Below are positions 9,486 to 18,503 of a stretch of 64,000 nucleotides of DNA, piece by piece. This DNA is from an uncultured Pseudomonadales bacterium. GTDB taxonomy: Bacteria; Pseudomonadota; Gammaproteobacteria; Pseudomonadales; Balneatricaceae. The notes under the pieces were generated by a model. It did not search any database. It saw only the letters and a list, made by a program, of their open reading frames with translations, and had not been told where the DNA came from. Each line of letters starts with the position of its first letter. The first letter of the stretch is position 1. Location of the stretch: NCBI GenBank assembly GCA_937773555.1, contig CALJVT010000002.1, positions 830,834 to 894,833 on the forward strand, written 5' to 3'. Made by a program: the position numbers and the translations under genes.

Positions 9486-10426
9486 TAGCGTTGTCCTTTG
9501 AACCACGGTGTTAGAAGAGCGCGGGGATATTCTGCACGGCGTGCAACGATCACCAAGGCAAGTATCGAAAGTATATAAGGCGCCATTAAGAAGACTTGGG
9601 AGGGCACAAACGCTCCTACCTCAGTTTGTAAGCGTACTTGAAATGCATCAAAAGCGCCAAACAAGAGAGCCCCTAATAAAGCTTTTCCTGGACGCCAACT
9701 GGCAAATATAACAAGAGCTATACAGATCCAACCACGGCCGTTGACCATGCCGAAGAAAAAAGCATCAAAAGCTGACATGGTAAGGAAGGCTCCACCTAGA
9801 GCCATGCATGCAGAACCCGCTACAATGGCCCCCATGCGCAGGCCATAGACTGACAACCCTTGTGCATCAACGGCGTTGGGGTTGTCGCCTACGGCACGTA
9901 AAGCTTGGCCTAAGGGTGTGCGGTTGTATACCCACCATACTAAAGCCACCAAAAATAGCGCTAACCAAGTCATTGCTGTTTGTTGAAATAATACCGGCCC
10001 TAAGAAAGGGATATCTGAGAGTATTGGAATATCAAGGGGTTGGAATGGTTCAATACGGGGTGGGCTGCTCACCTGGGGCAGGGCAGTGCGGTAGGTAAAA
10101 TAACTCACCGAAGTAGCAAACATGGTGATGCCTAAACCTGACACGTGCTGTGACAGCCCTAATGGCACGGTTAAAATGGCGTGAATGAGGCCAAAAAAAG
10201 CCCCCGTTAAAGCGGCACAAAGTAACCCAGTCCACAAGCCCGCGCCCAGCCAAACAGCCATCCATCCCGCCATAGCGCCAGCAGCAAAAATGCCTTCAAT
10301 GCCTAAGTTTAAAACACCTGATTTTTCACAAATAAGAGCGCCTAAAACGCCAAAAATTAATGGTGTTGCGATACGCAAAGCAGCGGCCCAAAAATTTTCA
10401 CTGAGCAAGATTTCTAATATTTCCAT
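9485..10426 (-). CDS. BMP/nucleoside-type ABC transporter permease (NupQ-like)
   Basis: Second permease of a nucleoside/nucleobase-type ABC importer (BPD_transp_2 family, 313 residues). About eight to ten hydrophobic segments are visible, with the family pattern 'LICEKSGVLNLGIEGIFAAGA' near the N-terminus and 'LRAVGDNPNAVDAQG' in the coupling region. Its start overlaps the preceding permease's stop by one base, and its stop shares a base with the deaminase start. Position next to a cytosine-deaminase homologue suggests pyrimidine bases or nucleosides as substrate. Confidence 0.88.
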   Translation of the reverse strand: MEILEILLSENFWAAALRIATPLIFGVLGALICEKSGVLNLGIEGIFAAGAMAGWMAVWLGAGLWTGLLCAALTGAFFGLIHAILTVPLGLSQHVSGLGITMFATSVSYFTYRTALPQVSSPPRIEPFQPLDIPILSDIPFLGPVLFQQTAMTWLALFLVALVWWVYNRTPLGQALRAVGDNPNAVDAQGLSVYGLRMGAIVAGSACMALGGAFLTMSAFDAFFFGMVNGRGWICIALVIFASWRPGKALLGALLFGAFDAFQVRLQTEVGAFVPSQVFLMAPYILSILALVIVARRAEYPRALLTPWFKGQR

Positions 10427-11520
10427 TACGCAGCTCCAGAGTCTGTGGCGGATGCTTTTTTATTTGACGGCGTCATCTTAATTGTGAAACGGGCAATAAA
10501 ACCACCAATTAAGACACAGATTAGCGACATGGACACCACTAAGTCAGCTAAATAGCTAGACACTCCCATGGCACGACTCATGGTATCGGCTCCCACAAAT
10601 ACTGAGGCTATAAATAGCGCAGCAATCACCACACCCAGAGGAGACAATCCAGCAAGCATGGCTACCACAATGCCAGTGTAGCCATATCCAGGAGATAAAT
10701 CGGTGGTTAGGTAACCGCGCAAGCCTGCTACTTCACTCACACCAGCTAACCCTGCTAGCGCGCCAGAAATAAGCGCTGCACTCATCAAAGTCCGTTTTAC
10801 GCCAATGCCTGCGTGCAAAGCGGCGGCGGCATTTTCACCCACTGCTCTAAGTTTCAGCCCCCATACGCTTTTAGATAGCATTATGTGGGCTATTACAGCG
10901 GCCACCAGAGCAATGACTAAGCCATAGTGCAGGCGCATACGCGGCAGTATCTGGGGCAACAAAGCATTGTCTACCACTGGGCTAGACTGTGGCCACCCCA
11001 TACCCATAGGGTCTTTTAGAGGGCCCTCGAGCATCATCTGGATAAATATTAAGATAATAAAGTTAAGTAATAGTGTGGTCACTACCTCATCTGCACCAAA
11101 ACGGGTTTTTAAATAAGCTGGGCCAGCCATGCCAAGCGCTCCAGCCAACGCACCGGCAATTAAAATCATCGGAATTAAAAGCATGGGAGGGCCGTCAACC
11201 CAGCCCGTTCCTACAATTACAGCGGCCATGGCGCCTAAGTAAAGCTGCCCCTCAGCACCGATATTCCAAAGTTTAGCCCGAAATGCCAAAGTGGCAGCTA
11301 AACCAGTAAATATAAGAGGGGTTGCGCGGGTAAGCATTTCTGTAAAGGCGAACATTGAGCCAAAGATACCTTTAGCCATTTCTTGGTAAGCTTCGACTAT
11401 ATTGGCACCTGCAAAGGTCAAAGGTATGGCTGCAAGCAACAGCGCAAGTAGCGCAGAGGCAACTGGGACGCCAATGGTTAGGCGGCGCGAGGGAGCTTCC
11501 CTAGGTTCTATGCGAATCAT
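10426..11520 (-). CDS. BMP/nucleoside-type ABC transporter permease (NupP-like)
   Basis: First permease of the importer, 364 residues, BPD_transp_2 family. The N-terminal cytoplasmic stretch (1-20) is followed by ~9 membrane segments. Family patterns 'FRAKLWNIGAEGQLYLGA' (~82-99) and 'LRAVGENAAAALHAGI' (~225) are clear. The ATG overlaps the end of the ATPase gene by 4 bp (ATGA type) and the stop overlaps the next permease by one base, showing a tightly packed operon. Confidence 0.88.
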   Translation of the reverse strand: MIRIEPREAPSRRLTIGVPVASALLALLLAAIPLTFAGANIVEAYQEMAKGIFGSMFAFTEMLTRATPLIFTGLAATLAFRAKLWNIGAEGQLYLGAMAAVIVGTGWVDGPPMLLIPMILIAGALAGALGMAGPAYLKTRFGADEVVTTLLLNFIILIFIQMMLEGPLKDPMGMGWPQSSPVVDNALLPQILPRMRLHYGLVIALVAAVIAHIMLSKSVWGLKLRAVGENAAAALHAGIGVKRTLMSAALISGALAGLAGVSEVAGLRGYLTTDLSPGYGYTGIVVAMLAGLSPLGVVIAALFIASVFVGADTMSRAMGVSSYLADLVVSMSLICVLIGGFIARFTIKMTPSNKKASATDSGAA

Positions 11521-13043
11521 GAGACTTCTCCCGCCATGAGTAATCCTATTTGTGCTCGGTTATTGCTTGGGGCCGCGTGCAACTCACCGTCATGCATGAT
11601 GATAATTCGATCTGACAAAGCCAGTAACTCGTCTAGGTCTTCTGAAATTAATAATACGCCAGCACCTCGTTTACGTGCCTGTAACAGTCGTTTTCCTACT
11701 TCGCTAGCAGCTCCCATATCTAGACCTCTAGTGGGTTGATTAGCCAAAATAAGTTTTGGAGATGCTTCAAAAACCCTTGCCAGTATGAGTTTTTGGATAT
11801 TTCCACCTGACAGCAAGCGTGTTTGAGCTTCAATACCGGGCCCACGAATATCATATTTTTGGCTTAAGTTTTGAGCATTTAATTTGAGTTCTTGATCACG
11901 TAAAAAGCCAAACTGCTGAATGTCACTGCTGTCCAGACGTTCAATTGCTAAGTTTTCAGCCACGCTCATCGCGCCTATAATACCATCATGATGACGGTCT
12001 TCAGGTATTCTGCCTACCCCAGATTTTAGCAGGCTAGTAGGCGTAAATTTATGTATCGGTTGGTTATCAATTGCAAGTTCACCTGAAGTGGGCTTGGTTA
12101 AACCAGAAATCACCTTGGCTAGAGTAGACTGTCCATTACCAGAAATGCCAGCAATGCCTACTATTTCGCTGGCAGACACAGTCAAATTTATACCTTCTAG
12201 GCTACTGCGAGCACTAGTACCTGCTGCACAGAGGTGAGTTAACTGAAGCACTGGTGCGCCAATCGTTAGAGGTTCGCGTGGGGTTGCTGGTGTATCAGCA
12301 CCTACCATTAATTGAGAAATTATTTTCTCGTCTGCATCTTTAGTAGCAATTTCGCCTACTTTTTTTCCATGCCTTAACACTGCGATACGATGGGAAAAAG
12401 CCAGCACTTCACGTAATTTATGAGATATGAATATTACTGACAATCCATCTTTAGCCATGATGTCTATATTGGCAAACAGTGTGTCGGCTTCTTGTGGTGT
12501 TAAAACAGCTGTGGGTTCATCTAAGACTAATATGCGCGCATCACGATACAGTGCTTTGAGGATTTCTACCCGCTGACGCTCACCCACAGAGAGCTTACCT
12601 ACGATAGTATCAAGGGGGGCATTTAAGCCTGTGCGATGCATGATATCTTTGATTTTTTCGCGTGCAGTGCCCATGGAACGGCGCCAGGCAAATAAATTTT
12701 CAGAGCCGAGTAAAATATTATCTATAGCAGATAAGTTTTCCGCAAGGGTAAAGTGTTGATGGACCATGCCAATACCGGCATCTAGTGCGGCTTGAGGGTG
12801 GCCTAAGGTCAAAGGCTTAAGTTGGCCTTGTGTGTTAGCGACTTGGATACTGCCAGAATCTGGCATGTAGTGGCCAAAAAGCATATTCATTAACGTGGTT
12901 TTTCCAGCACCATTTTCTCCTAGCAACGACAGAATCTCTCCACGTTTTAAGTTGATAGTGACCGACTCATTGGCCACCACTGTGCCAAATCGCTTGCTCA
13001 GTTTATTGAGAGAAAGCACCGTGTCATTGATCATAGGGAACAT
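11517..13043 (-). CDS. BMP/nucleoside-type ABC transporter ATPase with two ATP-binding domains (NupO-like)
   Basis: Cytoplasmic energy subunit, 508 residues, made of two fused ABC domains as in sugar/nucleoside importers. Domain 1 has Walker A GENGAGKTT (~41-49), signature 'LSVGERQRVEILKAL' and Walker B 'ILVLDEPTAVLTP'. Domain 2 has the degenerate P-loop GISGNGQST (~296) and 'LLSGGNIQKLILAR'. The Lys-less second P-loop is usual for this family. No good ribosome site is visible for the first ATG; Met4 is an alternative start. An 84-bp gap with a hairpin separates it from the binding-protein gene. Confidence 0.9.
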   Translation of the reverse strand: MFPMINDTVLSLNKLSKRFGTVVANESVTINLKRGEILSLLGENGAGKTTLMNMLFGHYMPDSGSIQVANTQGQLKPLTLGHPQAALDAGIGMVHQHFTLAENLSAIDNILLGSENLFAWRRSMGTAREKIKDIMHRTGLNAPLDTIVGKLSVGERQRVEILKALYRDARILVLDEPTAVLTPQEADTLFANIDIMAKDGLSVIFISHKLREVLAFSHRIAVLRHGKKVGEIATKDADEKIISQLMVGADTPATPREPLTIGAPVLQLTHLCAAGTSARSSLEGINLTVSASEIVGIAGISGNGQSTLAKVISGLTKPTSGELAIDNQPIHKFTPTSLLKSGVGRIPEDRHHDGIIGAMSVAENLAIERLDSSDIQQFGFLRDQELKLNAQNLSQKYDIRGPGIEAQTRLLSGGNIQKLILARVFEASPKLILANQPTRGLDMGAASEVGKRLLQARKRGAGVLLISEDLDELLALSDRIIIMHDGELHAAPSNNRAQIGLLMAGEVS

Positions 13044-13066
13044 CCACTAGCAAGAAGGAGGGATAA

Positions 13067-13106
13067 AAAATCCCATTAGGTGAAGCGAATCACCCAACAG
13101 GATTTT
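13067..13106 (-). terminator. Hairpin with T-run between binding-protein gene and importer genes (attenuator)
   Basis: Inverted arms 13067-13073/13100-13106 (7 bp) and 13076-13083/13090-13097 (8 bp with one G-T pair) are separated by a symmetrical CA/CA internal loop and a 6-nt apical loop. Read leftward, the last arm runs into six T (13065-13070). The position just after the binding-protein stop (13128) and before the ATPase start suggests partial termination that favours the binding protein. Confidence 0.6.
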
Positions 13107-13127
13107 GATACACAAAACAGCCCAATA

Positions 13128-14120
13128 TCAATTATCTGATACAGGAGTCTCATCATTGATAGTAACAACAAAGCTGCCATTGCGAATAGCAGCTTCTTTA
13201 GCTGCTATAGCAGCAACGATATTGGCAGGCACTAACGTTTTATCAATAGTAAGGGAACCACCATTATGTGCCATATAGCTATATTGGCTGTAGTCATCAG
13301 CAGTGTATGAACCATCTGCTACTGCACTAACGGCAGTATCAATAGTAGCTTCCATATGCCAAAGGGCTGAAGCTAAAATAGTTCCAGGGTAATCGCTGGC
13401 GGTATCAATAACGTTGCCTATGGCTTTTTTACCACGTTCAACAGCTGCATCAGCTACACCAAAGCGTTCGGCATACATTACATCAGCCCCGGCATCTATC
13501 ATTGCAAACGCACTTTCTTTAGCCTTTGGGGGGTCGTACCAACTATCAAGAAAGTTCACTAGAAAAGTGACATCAGAATTGACTTCACGGGCACCTGCCA
13601 TAAACGCATGCATTAGCCGATTAACTTCAGGAATAGCATAGCCACCCACCATGCCAATTATATTTGACTCACTAACTGCGCCAGCAGCCATGCCTGATAA
13701 GTAGGCAGGTTCGTGGATGAAGTTATCAAATACAGAAAAGTTTGGCGCCTGTGGTGCAAAAGAAGAACCCATCAAATAGGCTGTCTCAGGATAGTCGGCA
13801 GCGACTTTACGAGCTGCGCGCTCAAGACCAAAAACTTCACCAACGATAAGGTCTACTCCTTGCTCAGCATACTCTCGCATCACGCGCTCGTAGTCTGTAT
13901 TGGAGACATTTTCAGAATATACATACTCAATTTCACCACGTTTTTCAGCTGCACTAAGGGCAATATGGATGCGACTTATCCATTGTTGTTCAACCGGTAG
14001 GGTGAAAATTCCAGCCACTTTAATAGTGCCAGCAACGACTACGGCTGGTGATAATATCAAACCAAAAGCAACTGCAGCTATAAGCATGCGTGCCTTTGAC
14101 ACTAAATACATTAACTTCAT
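13128..14120 (-). CDS. BMP-family ABC transporter substrate-binding protein
   Basis: Periplasmic binding protein of 330 residues. The N-terminal signal sequence spans ~1-30 (Lys/Arg, then a hydrophobic stretch ending ...VVVAG), with no clear lipobox Cys. The body has the PBP1/BMP pattern, including 'VDLIVGEVFGLERAA', 'YLSGMAAGAVSESNIIGMVGG' and 'MIDAGADVMYAERFG'. It starts the leftward operon with the two permeases, ATPase and deaminase. Ribosome site GAGGG precedes the ATG. A RutR-type palindrome lies 53 bp upstream of the start. The likely ligand is a pyrimidine base or nucleoside, by context only. Confidence 0.87.
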   Translation of the reverse strand: MKLMYLVSKARMLIAAVAFGLILSPAVVVAGTIKVAGIFTLPVEQQWISRIHIALSAAEKRGEIEYVYSENVSNTDYERVMREYAEQGVDLIVGEVFGLERAARKVAADYPETAYLMGSSFAPQAPNFSVFDNFIHEPAYLSGMAAGAVSESNIIGMVGGYAIPEVNRLMHAFMAGAREVNSDVTFLVNFLDSWYDPPKAKESAFAMIDAGADVMYAERFGVADAAVERGKKAIGNVIDTASDYPGTILASALWHMEATIDTAVSAVADGSYTADDYSQYSYMAHNGGSLTIDKTLVPANIVAAIAAKEAAIRNGSFVVTINDETPVSDN

Positions 14121-14172
14121 AATACAACCCTCACATTAATTTATTTTTATTGAATGATTACTTAAGCATAAA

Positions 14173-14188
14173 CTGACCAAGCGGTCAA
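14173..14188 (-). promoter_or_regulatory. Putative RutR operator upstream of the importer-deaminase operon
   Basis: On the leftward strand this reads TTGACCGCTTGGTCAG, matching the RutR palindrome TTGACCAnnTGGTCAA at 12 of 14 defined positions, the two misses being symmetrical. The TTGACC half could also be the -35 element, with TTAAGT 17 bases further on as a weak -10. Binding would then block the promoter. Confidence 0.6.
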
Positions 14189-14239
14189 CTTTTCACAAAA
14201 TTCTTGGGCGCTTTAGCACTATCAGCAGTGGGGTTTTCA

Positions 14240-14917
14240 TTATTCAGTGGTGCCACTATTTTGCCTTTCTAGGTGATGAATTACATCTTCAATTTGTTCC
14301 CCCTGAAGCCGAACATGATCACGCATTAGCTGGTAAGCAGCGTCCCCTTGGGAGTTTGATATTGCTTTGAGTAGAGCATCATGTTCATCAACTGATTGAG
14401 CCATGTAGCCAGGCAAGCTGGACACATAATGCCGATATGGGAAAGTAATTATACGAGCTGTGCTGAGCTGGCTCTGCAACATTGCATTGTGTGAACCCTC
14501 AATAATCAAGTTATGAAAAACCATATTCATAGCATTGAACGTTTCTGTATCCTTTACTGCAGCGGCCTTTTGGCAAAGGGCATTGGCATCGAAGGCTTTA
14601 ATAATTTGTTCATGGCGCATTCTCTTTGCTGCTTGTCTGGCAGCAAGGCCTTCAAGTTCTGCAACAACCAAAAAGGCATCAAGTAATTCAGAAATGCTCA
14701 AGGACGCCACGAGCGCTCCACGCCGGCCATTATCAGTGACTAATCGAGTTTCAACAAGTTGCCTGATTGCTTCACGCACTGGGGTTCGTGAAACACCAAA
14801 TTCTTCAGCAAGTAACCTTTCAGGAAGCCGGTCTCCAGGCTTTAATTCACGTTTTATTATTCGTGCTTCAATCGCAGTTGCAATAAGCTTTGCCTTGCGC
14901 TTTTCTGTGCCGCTCAT
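14240..14917 (-). CDS. GntR-family transcriptional regulator (FadR/FCD subfamily)
   Basis: DNA-binding regulator of 225 residues. The N-terminal winged helix (~12-75) includes 'LPERLLAEEFGVSRTPVREAIRQL', and the C-terminal all-helical FCD ligand domain (~85-215) has the usual metal/ligand His and Asp positions in 'AMNMVFHNLIIEGSHN' and 'VDEHDALLKAI'. It begins 9 bp after the aldehyde dehydrogenase stop, so it is cotranscribed. The likely target is the ALDH/ADH divergent promoter region at 16442-16670, which has FadR-family-like palindromes. The inducer is unknown. Confidence 0.88.
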   Translation of the reverse strand: MSGTEKRKAKLIATAIEARIIKRELKPGDRLPERLLAEEFGVSRTPVREAIRQLVETRLVTDNGRRGALVASLSISELLDAFLVVAELEGLAARQAAKRMRHEQIIKAFDANALCQKAAAVKDTETFNAMNMVFHNLIIEGSHNAMLQSQLSTARIITFPYRHYVSSLPGYMAQSVDEHDALLKAISNSQGDAAYQLMRDHVRLQGEQIEDVIHHLERQNSGTTE

Positions 14918-14926
14918 GGTGCTGTA

Positions 14927-16441
14927 TCACCCATACCTTTGTCCATCCTTAAACCAGTCATCGTAGCCCTCTTGAGTACGGATTACGATAGATTTTTTTG
15001 TCAGATAGGCGCGCAGAGCGTCCCAACCATTTTCTTTACCGAAGCCACTATCTCTGACTCCGCCCCATACAGACCTAGGGTCATTACGATGGTGGTCATT
15101 GAGCCAGATGACGCCACCTCTGATTTTTTTTGATAATCTATGAGCCCGGCCAATATCTCGGGACCAAATGGAAACGCCAAGGCCAAAATCACCTGCATTG
15201 GCACAATTAATGGCCTCTTCATCATTGCTGACCTTAGTAAGTGATATAACGGGGCCAAAAACCTCGTCAAGAAACAAAGTGTGGTCTGCTTTAACGTCAG
15301 CAAATACCGTAGGGCGTATATAAAACCCATTAATTAACTCGCCATCAAGCTCTAAAAGATCTAGCCCAGAAATTTGTCTGGCGCCTTGGGCTTTTGCTGT
15401 CTTAATAAACGCTTTGCATCGATCAAGTGATTTGCGACAGATCACGGGACCCATTTGTGTGCTTTCGTCCATGGGGTCGCCCAGCCGTATTTGATCTGCT
15501 CTTTGAGCCAGTCTTTTGGCAAACTCATCGTAAATAGACTCGTGCACAATAATGCGAGACCCAGCAACACAGGTTTGACCAGATGCAACGAAGGCAGAAA
15601 ACAAAACACCAGCAACAGCTGCATCAATATCTGCATCTTCGCAAACGACAACAGGCGTTTTGCCTCCCAGTTCCATTGTTGTCCTGATTAACCTTTTGCC
15701 CGCCACGCTTGCAACCTTTCGGCCAGTTGAAGTGCCCCCAGTAAGGTCAATGAAGTGAATGTCGTCAGCCATACAAAGAGCCTCACCTGTTGTGGCATCT
15801 CCAGTGACCACATTAACTACGCCATCTGGTAATCCAGCTTCAGTAGCAAGAGCGGCGATGACTAGCGCCGAGACAGGGGCTAGCTCGGAGGGTTTAATTA
15901 CGCAGGTATTCCCTGCTGCCAGCGCAGCAGACAGCTTTTTGACCAGAATAAGTACAGGGTGGTTCCAGGGTGTCAGCAAGGCTGTTGGTCCCAATGGCTC
16001 GTATTGAGTCAAAGTGACATAATCTCCCTTGACATAGTTTGCCTCTCCCTCCAAACCTGGAGCTATACCGGCGTAATACTCTAACCATTCGGGTATACGC
16101 GACATTTGTGCATTCATTTCACGCAATGCCCGCCCTGTTATTTTGGATTCCAGCACTGCTAGCAATGAAATATTTTGCCTAATAATCTCGGCAAACGCTC
16201 TAAGGTATCTGCCGCGGTCTAGGGCATCTAATCCCGCCCAAGCGGGAAATGCAGCGCTTGCGGCAGATACGGCAGCTCGAATGTCTTCAGCATTGCCATT
16301 AGGTACGGTCGTAAATGGTATTCCCCTAGCGGGATCCAAAACGGTTATTTCAGACCCTGATGTTGAGGCGCGAAATTGGCCACCATAAAACAGGCCTTTG
16401 TTTGTTCCGGGTATCAAAAACTCTTTTACGATGCTCGACAT
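14927..16441 (-). CDS. NAD(P)-dependent aldehyde dehydrogenase
   Basis: Oxidises an aldehyde to the carboxylic acid. At 504 residues it is full length for the ALDH superfamily and nearest in look to betaine-aldehyde-dehydrogenase-like members. Visible residues are Asn160 in 'TPWNHPVL', the general base Glu257 in 'MELGGKTP', catalytic Cys291 in 'GQTCVAGSR', and the C-terminal 'EVFGPVISL' motif. No CoA-acylating signature was recognised. It is divergent from the alcohol dehydrogenase at 16671 and upstream of the GntR gene. An alcohol-aldehyde-acid sequence with the divergent genes is plausible; the substrate is unknown. Confidence 0.9.
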   Translation of the reverse strand: MSSIVKEFLIPGTNKGLFYGGQFRASTSGSEITVLDPARGIPFTTVPNGNAEDIRAAVSAASAAFPAWAGLDALDRGRYLRAFAEIIRQNISLLAVLESKITGRALREMNAQMSRIPEWLEYYAGIAPGLEGEANYVKGDYVTLTQYEPLGPTALLTPWNHPVLILVKKLSAALAAGNTCVIKPSELAPVSALVIAALATEAGLPDGVVNVVTGDATTGEALCMADDIHFIDLTGGTSTGRKVASVAGKRLIRTTMELGGKTPVVVCEDADIDAAVAGVLFSAFVASGQTCVAGSRIIVHESIYDEFAKRLAQRADQIRLGDPMDESTQMGPVICRKSLDRCKAFIKTAKAQGARQISGLDLLELDGELINGFYIRPTVFADVKADHTLFLDEVFGPVISLTKVSNDEEAINCANAGDFGLGVSIWSRDIGRAHRLSKKIRGGVIWLNDHHRNDPRSVWGGVRDSGFGKENGWDALRAYLTKKSIVIRTQEGYDDWFKDGQRYG

Positions 16442-16525
16442 TATCTTTCCTTCTGGTTAATAAAGTAACAACCGCTTGGTTAATACGCTATGGAGAGATT
16501 TAAATAAAAGTACCAATTTCTAAAT

Positions 16526-16537
16526 ATTGTATACCAA
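16526..16537. promoter_or_regulatory. Putative GntR-type operator, site 1
   Basis: ATTGTATACCAA matches the perfect palindrome at 16639-16650 in 10 of 12 bases and is followed by the same ATA extension. It lies 85 bp upstream of the leftward aldehyde dehydrogenase start. Confidence 0.4.
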
Positions 16538-16638
16538 ATATAATATTACAGATATAAATTGGCACCTATGGATAAAATATTAAACTACTAGGCAGTATTT
16601 TAGATAATATGCTAGTGTAATATACCAAATATGTATTA

Positions 16639-16650
16639 TTGGTATACCAA
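16639..16650. promoter_or_regulatory. Putative GntR-type operator, site 2 (perfect palindrome)
   Basis: TTGGTATACCAA is a perfect 12-bp palindrome 20 bp before the alcohol dehydrogenase start. The half-site ATACCAAATA recurs at 16531, 16622 and 16644 in this divergent intergenic region. FadR-subfamily GntR proteins often bind TNGTATACNA-like sites, so the product of 14240-14917 is the obvious candidate. Confidence 0.5.
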
Positions 16651-16670
16651 ATAATAAAAGGAGAAGCGTG

Positions 16671-17696
16671 ATGCCTGCAGATAAAACCATGAGAGCCGCG
16701 TTGTTGACCGAATATGGCGCGCCACTTGAAGTAAAAACTGTTGCGCGCCCAAGCCCCAGAGCAGGGGAAATATTGGTCAAAATTGAAGCTAGTGGAGTCT
16801 GTTTTACAGATGTGCACATTCATAGGGGGGATCACGCCTCACCCAATCCACTGCCTTTAATTATGGGGCACGAAGGGGTTGGTCAAGTGGTAGAAGTAGG
16901 CACACCTAACGGTCGGTTTAACATTGGTGACCGTGTTGGTATTGGATACGTATACAGTGCTTGTGGTCACTGTAGGGAGTGCCACACAGGGGGTGAGAAC
17001 TATTGCGCTGACTTTGATGCCACGGGCTACTCAGTGAGTGGGTGCTTTGCTGAGTATGTATGCCTTCGCCAAGATTGGGCCACTGCTATTCCCAACAATG
17101 TATCTGCTATTGAAGCTGCACCTTTAATGTGTGCAGGTTCTGCAGCCTACGCTTCGTTAAAGAAATCAGGCCTTAAAGCAGGTGATACTGTGGCAATATT
17201 TGGCCTTGGTGGTTTGGGTCAATACGCAATTCAAATTGCTAAACAATCTGGCATGAGGGTCATTGCGGTCGATGTTGACCAGGATAAATTAGAGACGGCT
17301 AAAAAGCTGGGTGCTGATGAGGTAGTGGTTGCCAATATCGATTCAATTGCATTGATTAAAGCTCTTGGCGGTGCGGATGGCTGTGTTAACTTTGCGCCAG
17401 TTGGGGCTACTTGGCCTTTAATGCTGGCTGTTTGTAAACCACGAGCAAAGATTGTTTTGACAGCCGTTCCAGCCGATCAACTTGCTTTTTACGCCCACGA
17501 ACTTATCGAGCGTGGACTGCAAGTGATTGGTAGCTCTGCGTCAAACCGGCAGGAAATGAGTGAACTCTTGCAACTTGCAGCAAATGGAAAAATTAAAGGC
17601 GTGATCAGTACTAGATCGCTAGATGAGGTCAATATTGCCCTTGCCGACCTGCAAGCAGGCAAGGCCGCAGGGCGAACAGTATTAGACTTCCATTAA
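16671..17696 (+). CDS. Zinc-dependent alcohol dehydrogenase
   Basis: Medium-chain dehydrogenase interconverting an alcohol and aldehyde with NAD(P). In the 341-residue protein the catalytic zinc site is Cys44 ('GVCFTD') and His67-Glu68 ('GHEGVG'), and the structural zinc Cys are 98, 101, 104 and 112. The nucleotide fold has 'GLGGLGQ'. It resembles AdhP-type enzymes. The ATG at 16671 follows an AAAGGAG site at 16657-16663; a GTG one codon earlier is less likely. It is first of three rightward genes and divergent from the aldehyde dehydrogenase. Confidence 0.9.
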   Translation: MPADKTMRAALLTEYGAPLEVKTVARPSPRAGEILVKIEASGVCFTDVHIHRGDHASPNPLPLIMGHEGVGQVVEVGTPNGRFNIGDRVGIGYVYSACGHCRECHTGGENYCADFDATGYSVSGCFAEYVCLRQDWATAIPNNVSAIEAAPLMCAGSAAYASLKKSGLKAGDTVAIFGLGGLGQYAIQIAKQSGMRVIAVDVDQDKLETAKKLGADEVVVANIDSIALIKALGGADGCVNFAPVGATWPLMLAVCKPRAKIVLTAVPADQLAFYAHELIERGLQVIGSSASNRQEMSELLQLAANGKIKGVISTRSLDEVNIALADLQAGKAAGRTVLDFH

Positions 17697-17720
17697 ATAA
17701 GACTACTGAAAGGCTTTATT

Positions 17721-18503
17721 ATGGACTTAAAACTTACAGGAAAAACAGCGCTAATTACTGGCGCTTCCATGGGAATAGGAGAGCATTTAGCTAATGTGTT
17801 TGCATCTGAAGGAGTGAACTTGCACCTCACTGCAAGAAGTGCTGATAAGCTTAAACAACTCCAAACTCATATTCAAGATACCCATGGAGTTACCGTAAAC
17901 TGCCATCCCTCCGACCTAACTCTCAGTGGTGCTTGTGAAGCACTGTCGGAAAGTGTAGGTAAAGTCGACATTCTTGTTAATAATGCTGGGGCTATTCCAA
18001 GTGGCACTCTTTGGGACGTGGATGAAGCCGCTTGGCGTAAAGGCTGGGATCTTAAAGTGATGGGATACATCAACTTGTGCCGGTTGTTTTATAAAAAAAT
18101 GCAGGCAGCTGGAGAGGGGGTAATTATCAACAATATTGGCAATGGTGGTGAGGTATATGATCCAAAATACATCGCGGGCACCACTGGTAATGCTAGTTTG
18201 ATGGCGTTTACCCGGGCTCTTGGTGGGCACAGCTTAGACGATAATATTCGTGTTGTGGGCGTCAACCCTGGCCCAGTAAATACTGATCGTATTTACAATA
18301 TGCTTAAAAAACGTGCAGCAAACGACCTAGGTGATGCCAGTAAATTTACTCAGTTAGAAGCAAACTACCCACTCGGCCGCCCAGCTCATAAGCATGAAGT
18401 GTCAGATCTGATTGTTTTCTTATCATCTTTTCGGTCTGGTTATACCTCAGGGTCCATTTTTACTGTTGACGGCGGCATCGCTTCGCGTCGGTCTATCATT
18501 TGA
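17721..18503 (+). CDS. Short-chain dehydrogenase/reductase-family protein with non-canonical active site
   Basis: The 260-residue Rossmann protein has cofactor motif GASMGIG (14-20), 'DILVNNAG' (83-90) and the C-terminal 'GSIFTVDGG' typical of SDRs. The usual catalytic Ser and Tyr-x-x-x-Lys are not in place: the region reads 'INNIGNGGEVYDPKYIAG' and Asn157 sits where Lys would be expected in the helix leading to 'AFTRALGG'. It may therefore use another chemistry or have lost oxidoreductase activity. It lies 24 bp after the alcohol dehydrogenase, and its TGA overlaps the TTG start of the next gene (TTGA). Confidence 0.82.
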   Translation: MDLKLTGKTALITGASMGIGEHLANVFASEGVNLHLTARSADKLKQLQTHIQDTHGVTVNCHPSDLTLSGACEALSESVGKVDILVNNAGAIPSGTLWDVDEAAWRKGWDLKVMGYINLCRLFYKKMQAAGEGVIINNIGNGGEVYDPKYIAGTTGNASLMAFTRALGGHSLDDNIRVVGVNPGPVNTDRIYNMLKKRAANDLGDASKFTQLEANYPLGRPAHKHEVSDLIVFLSSFRSGYTSGSIFTVDGGIASRRSII

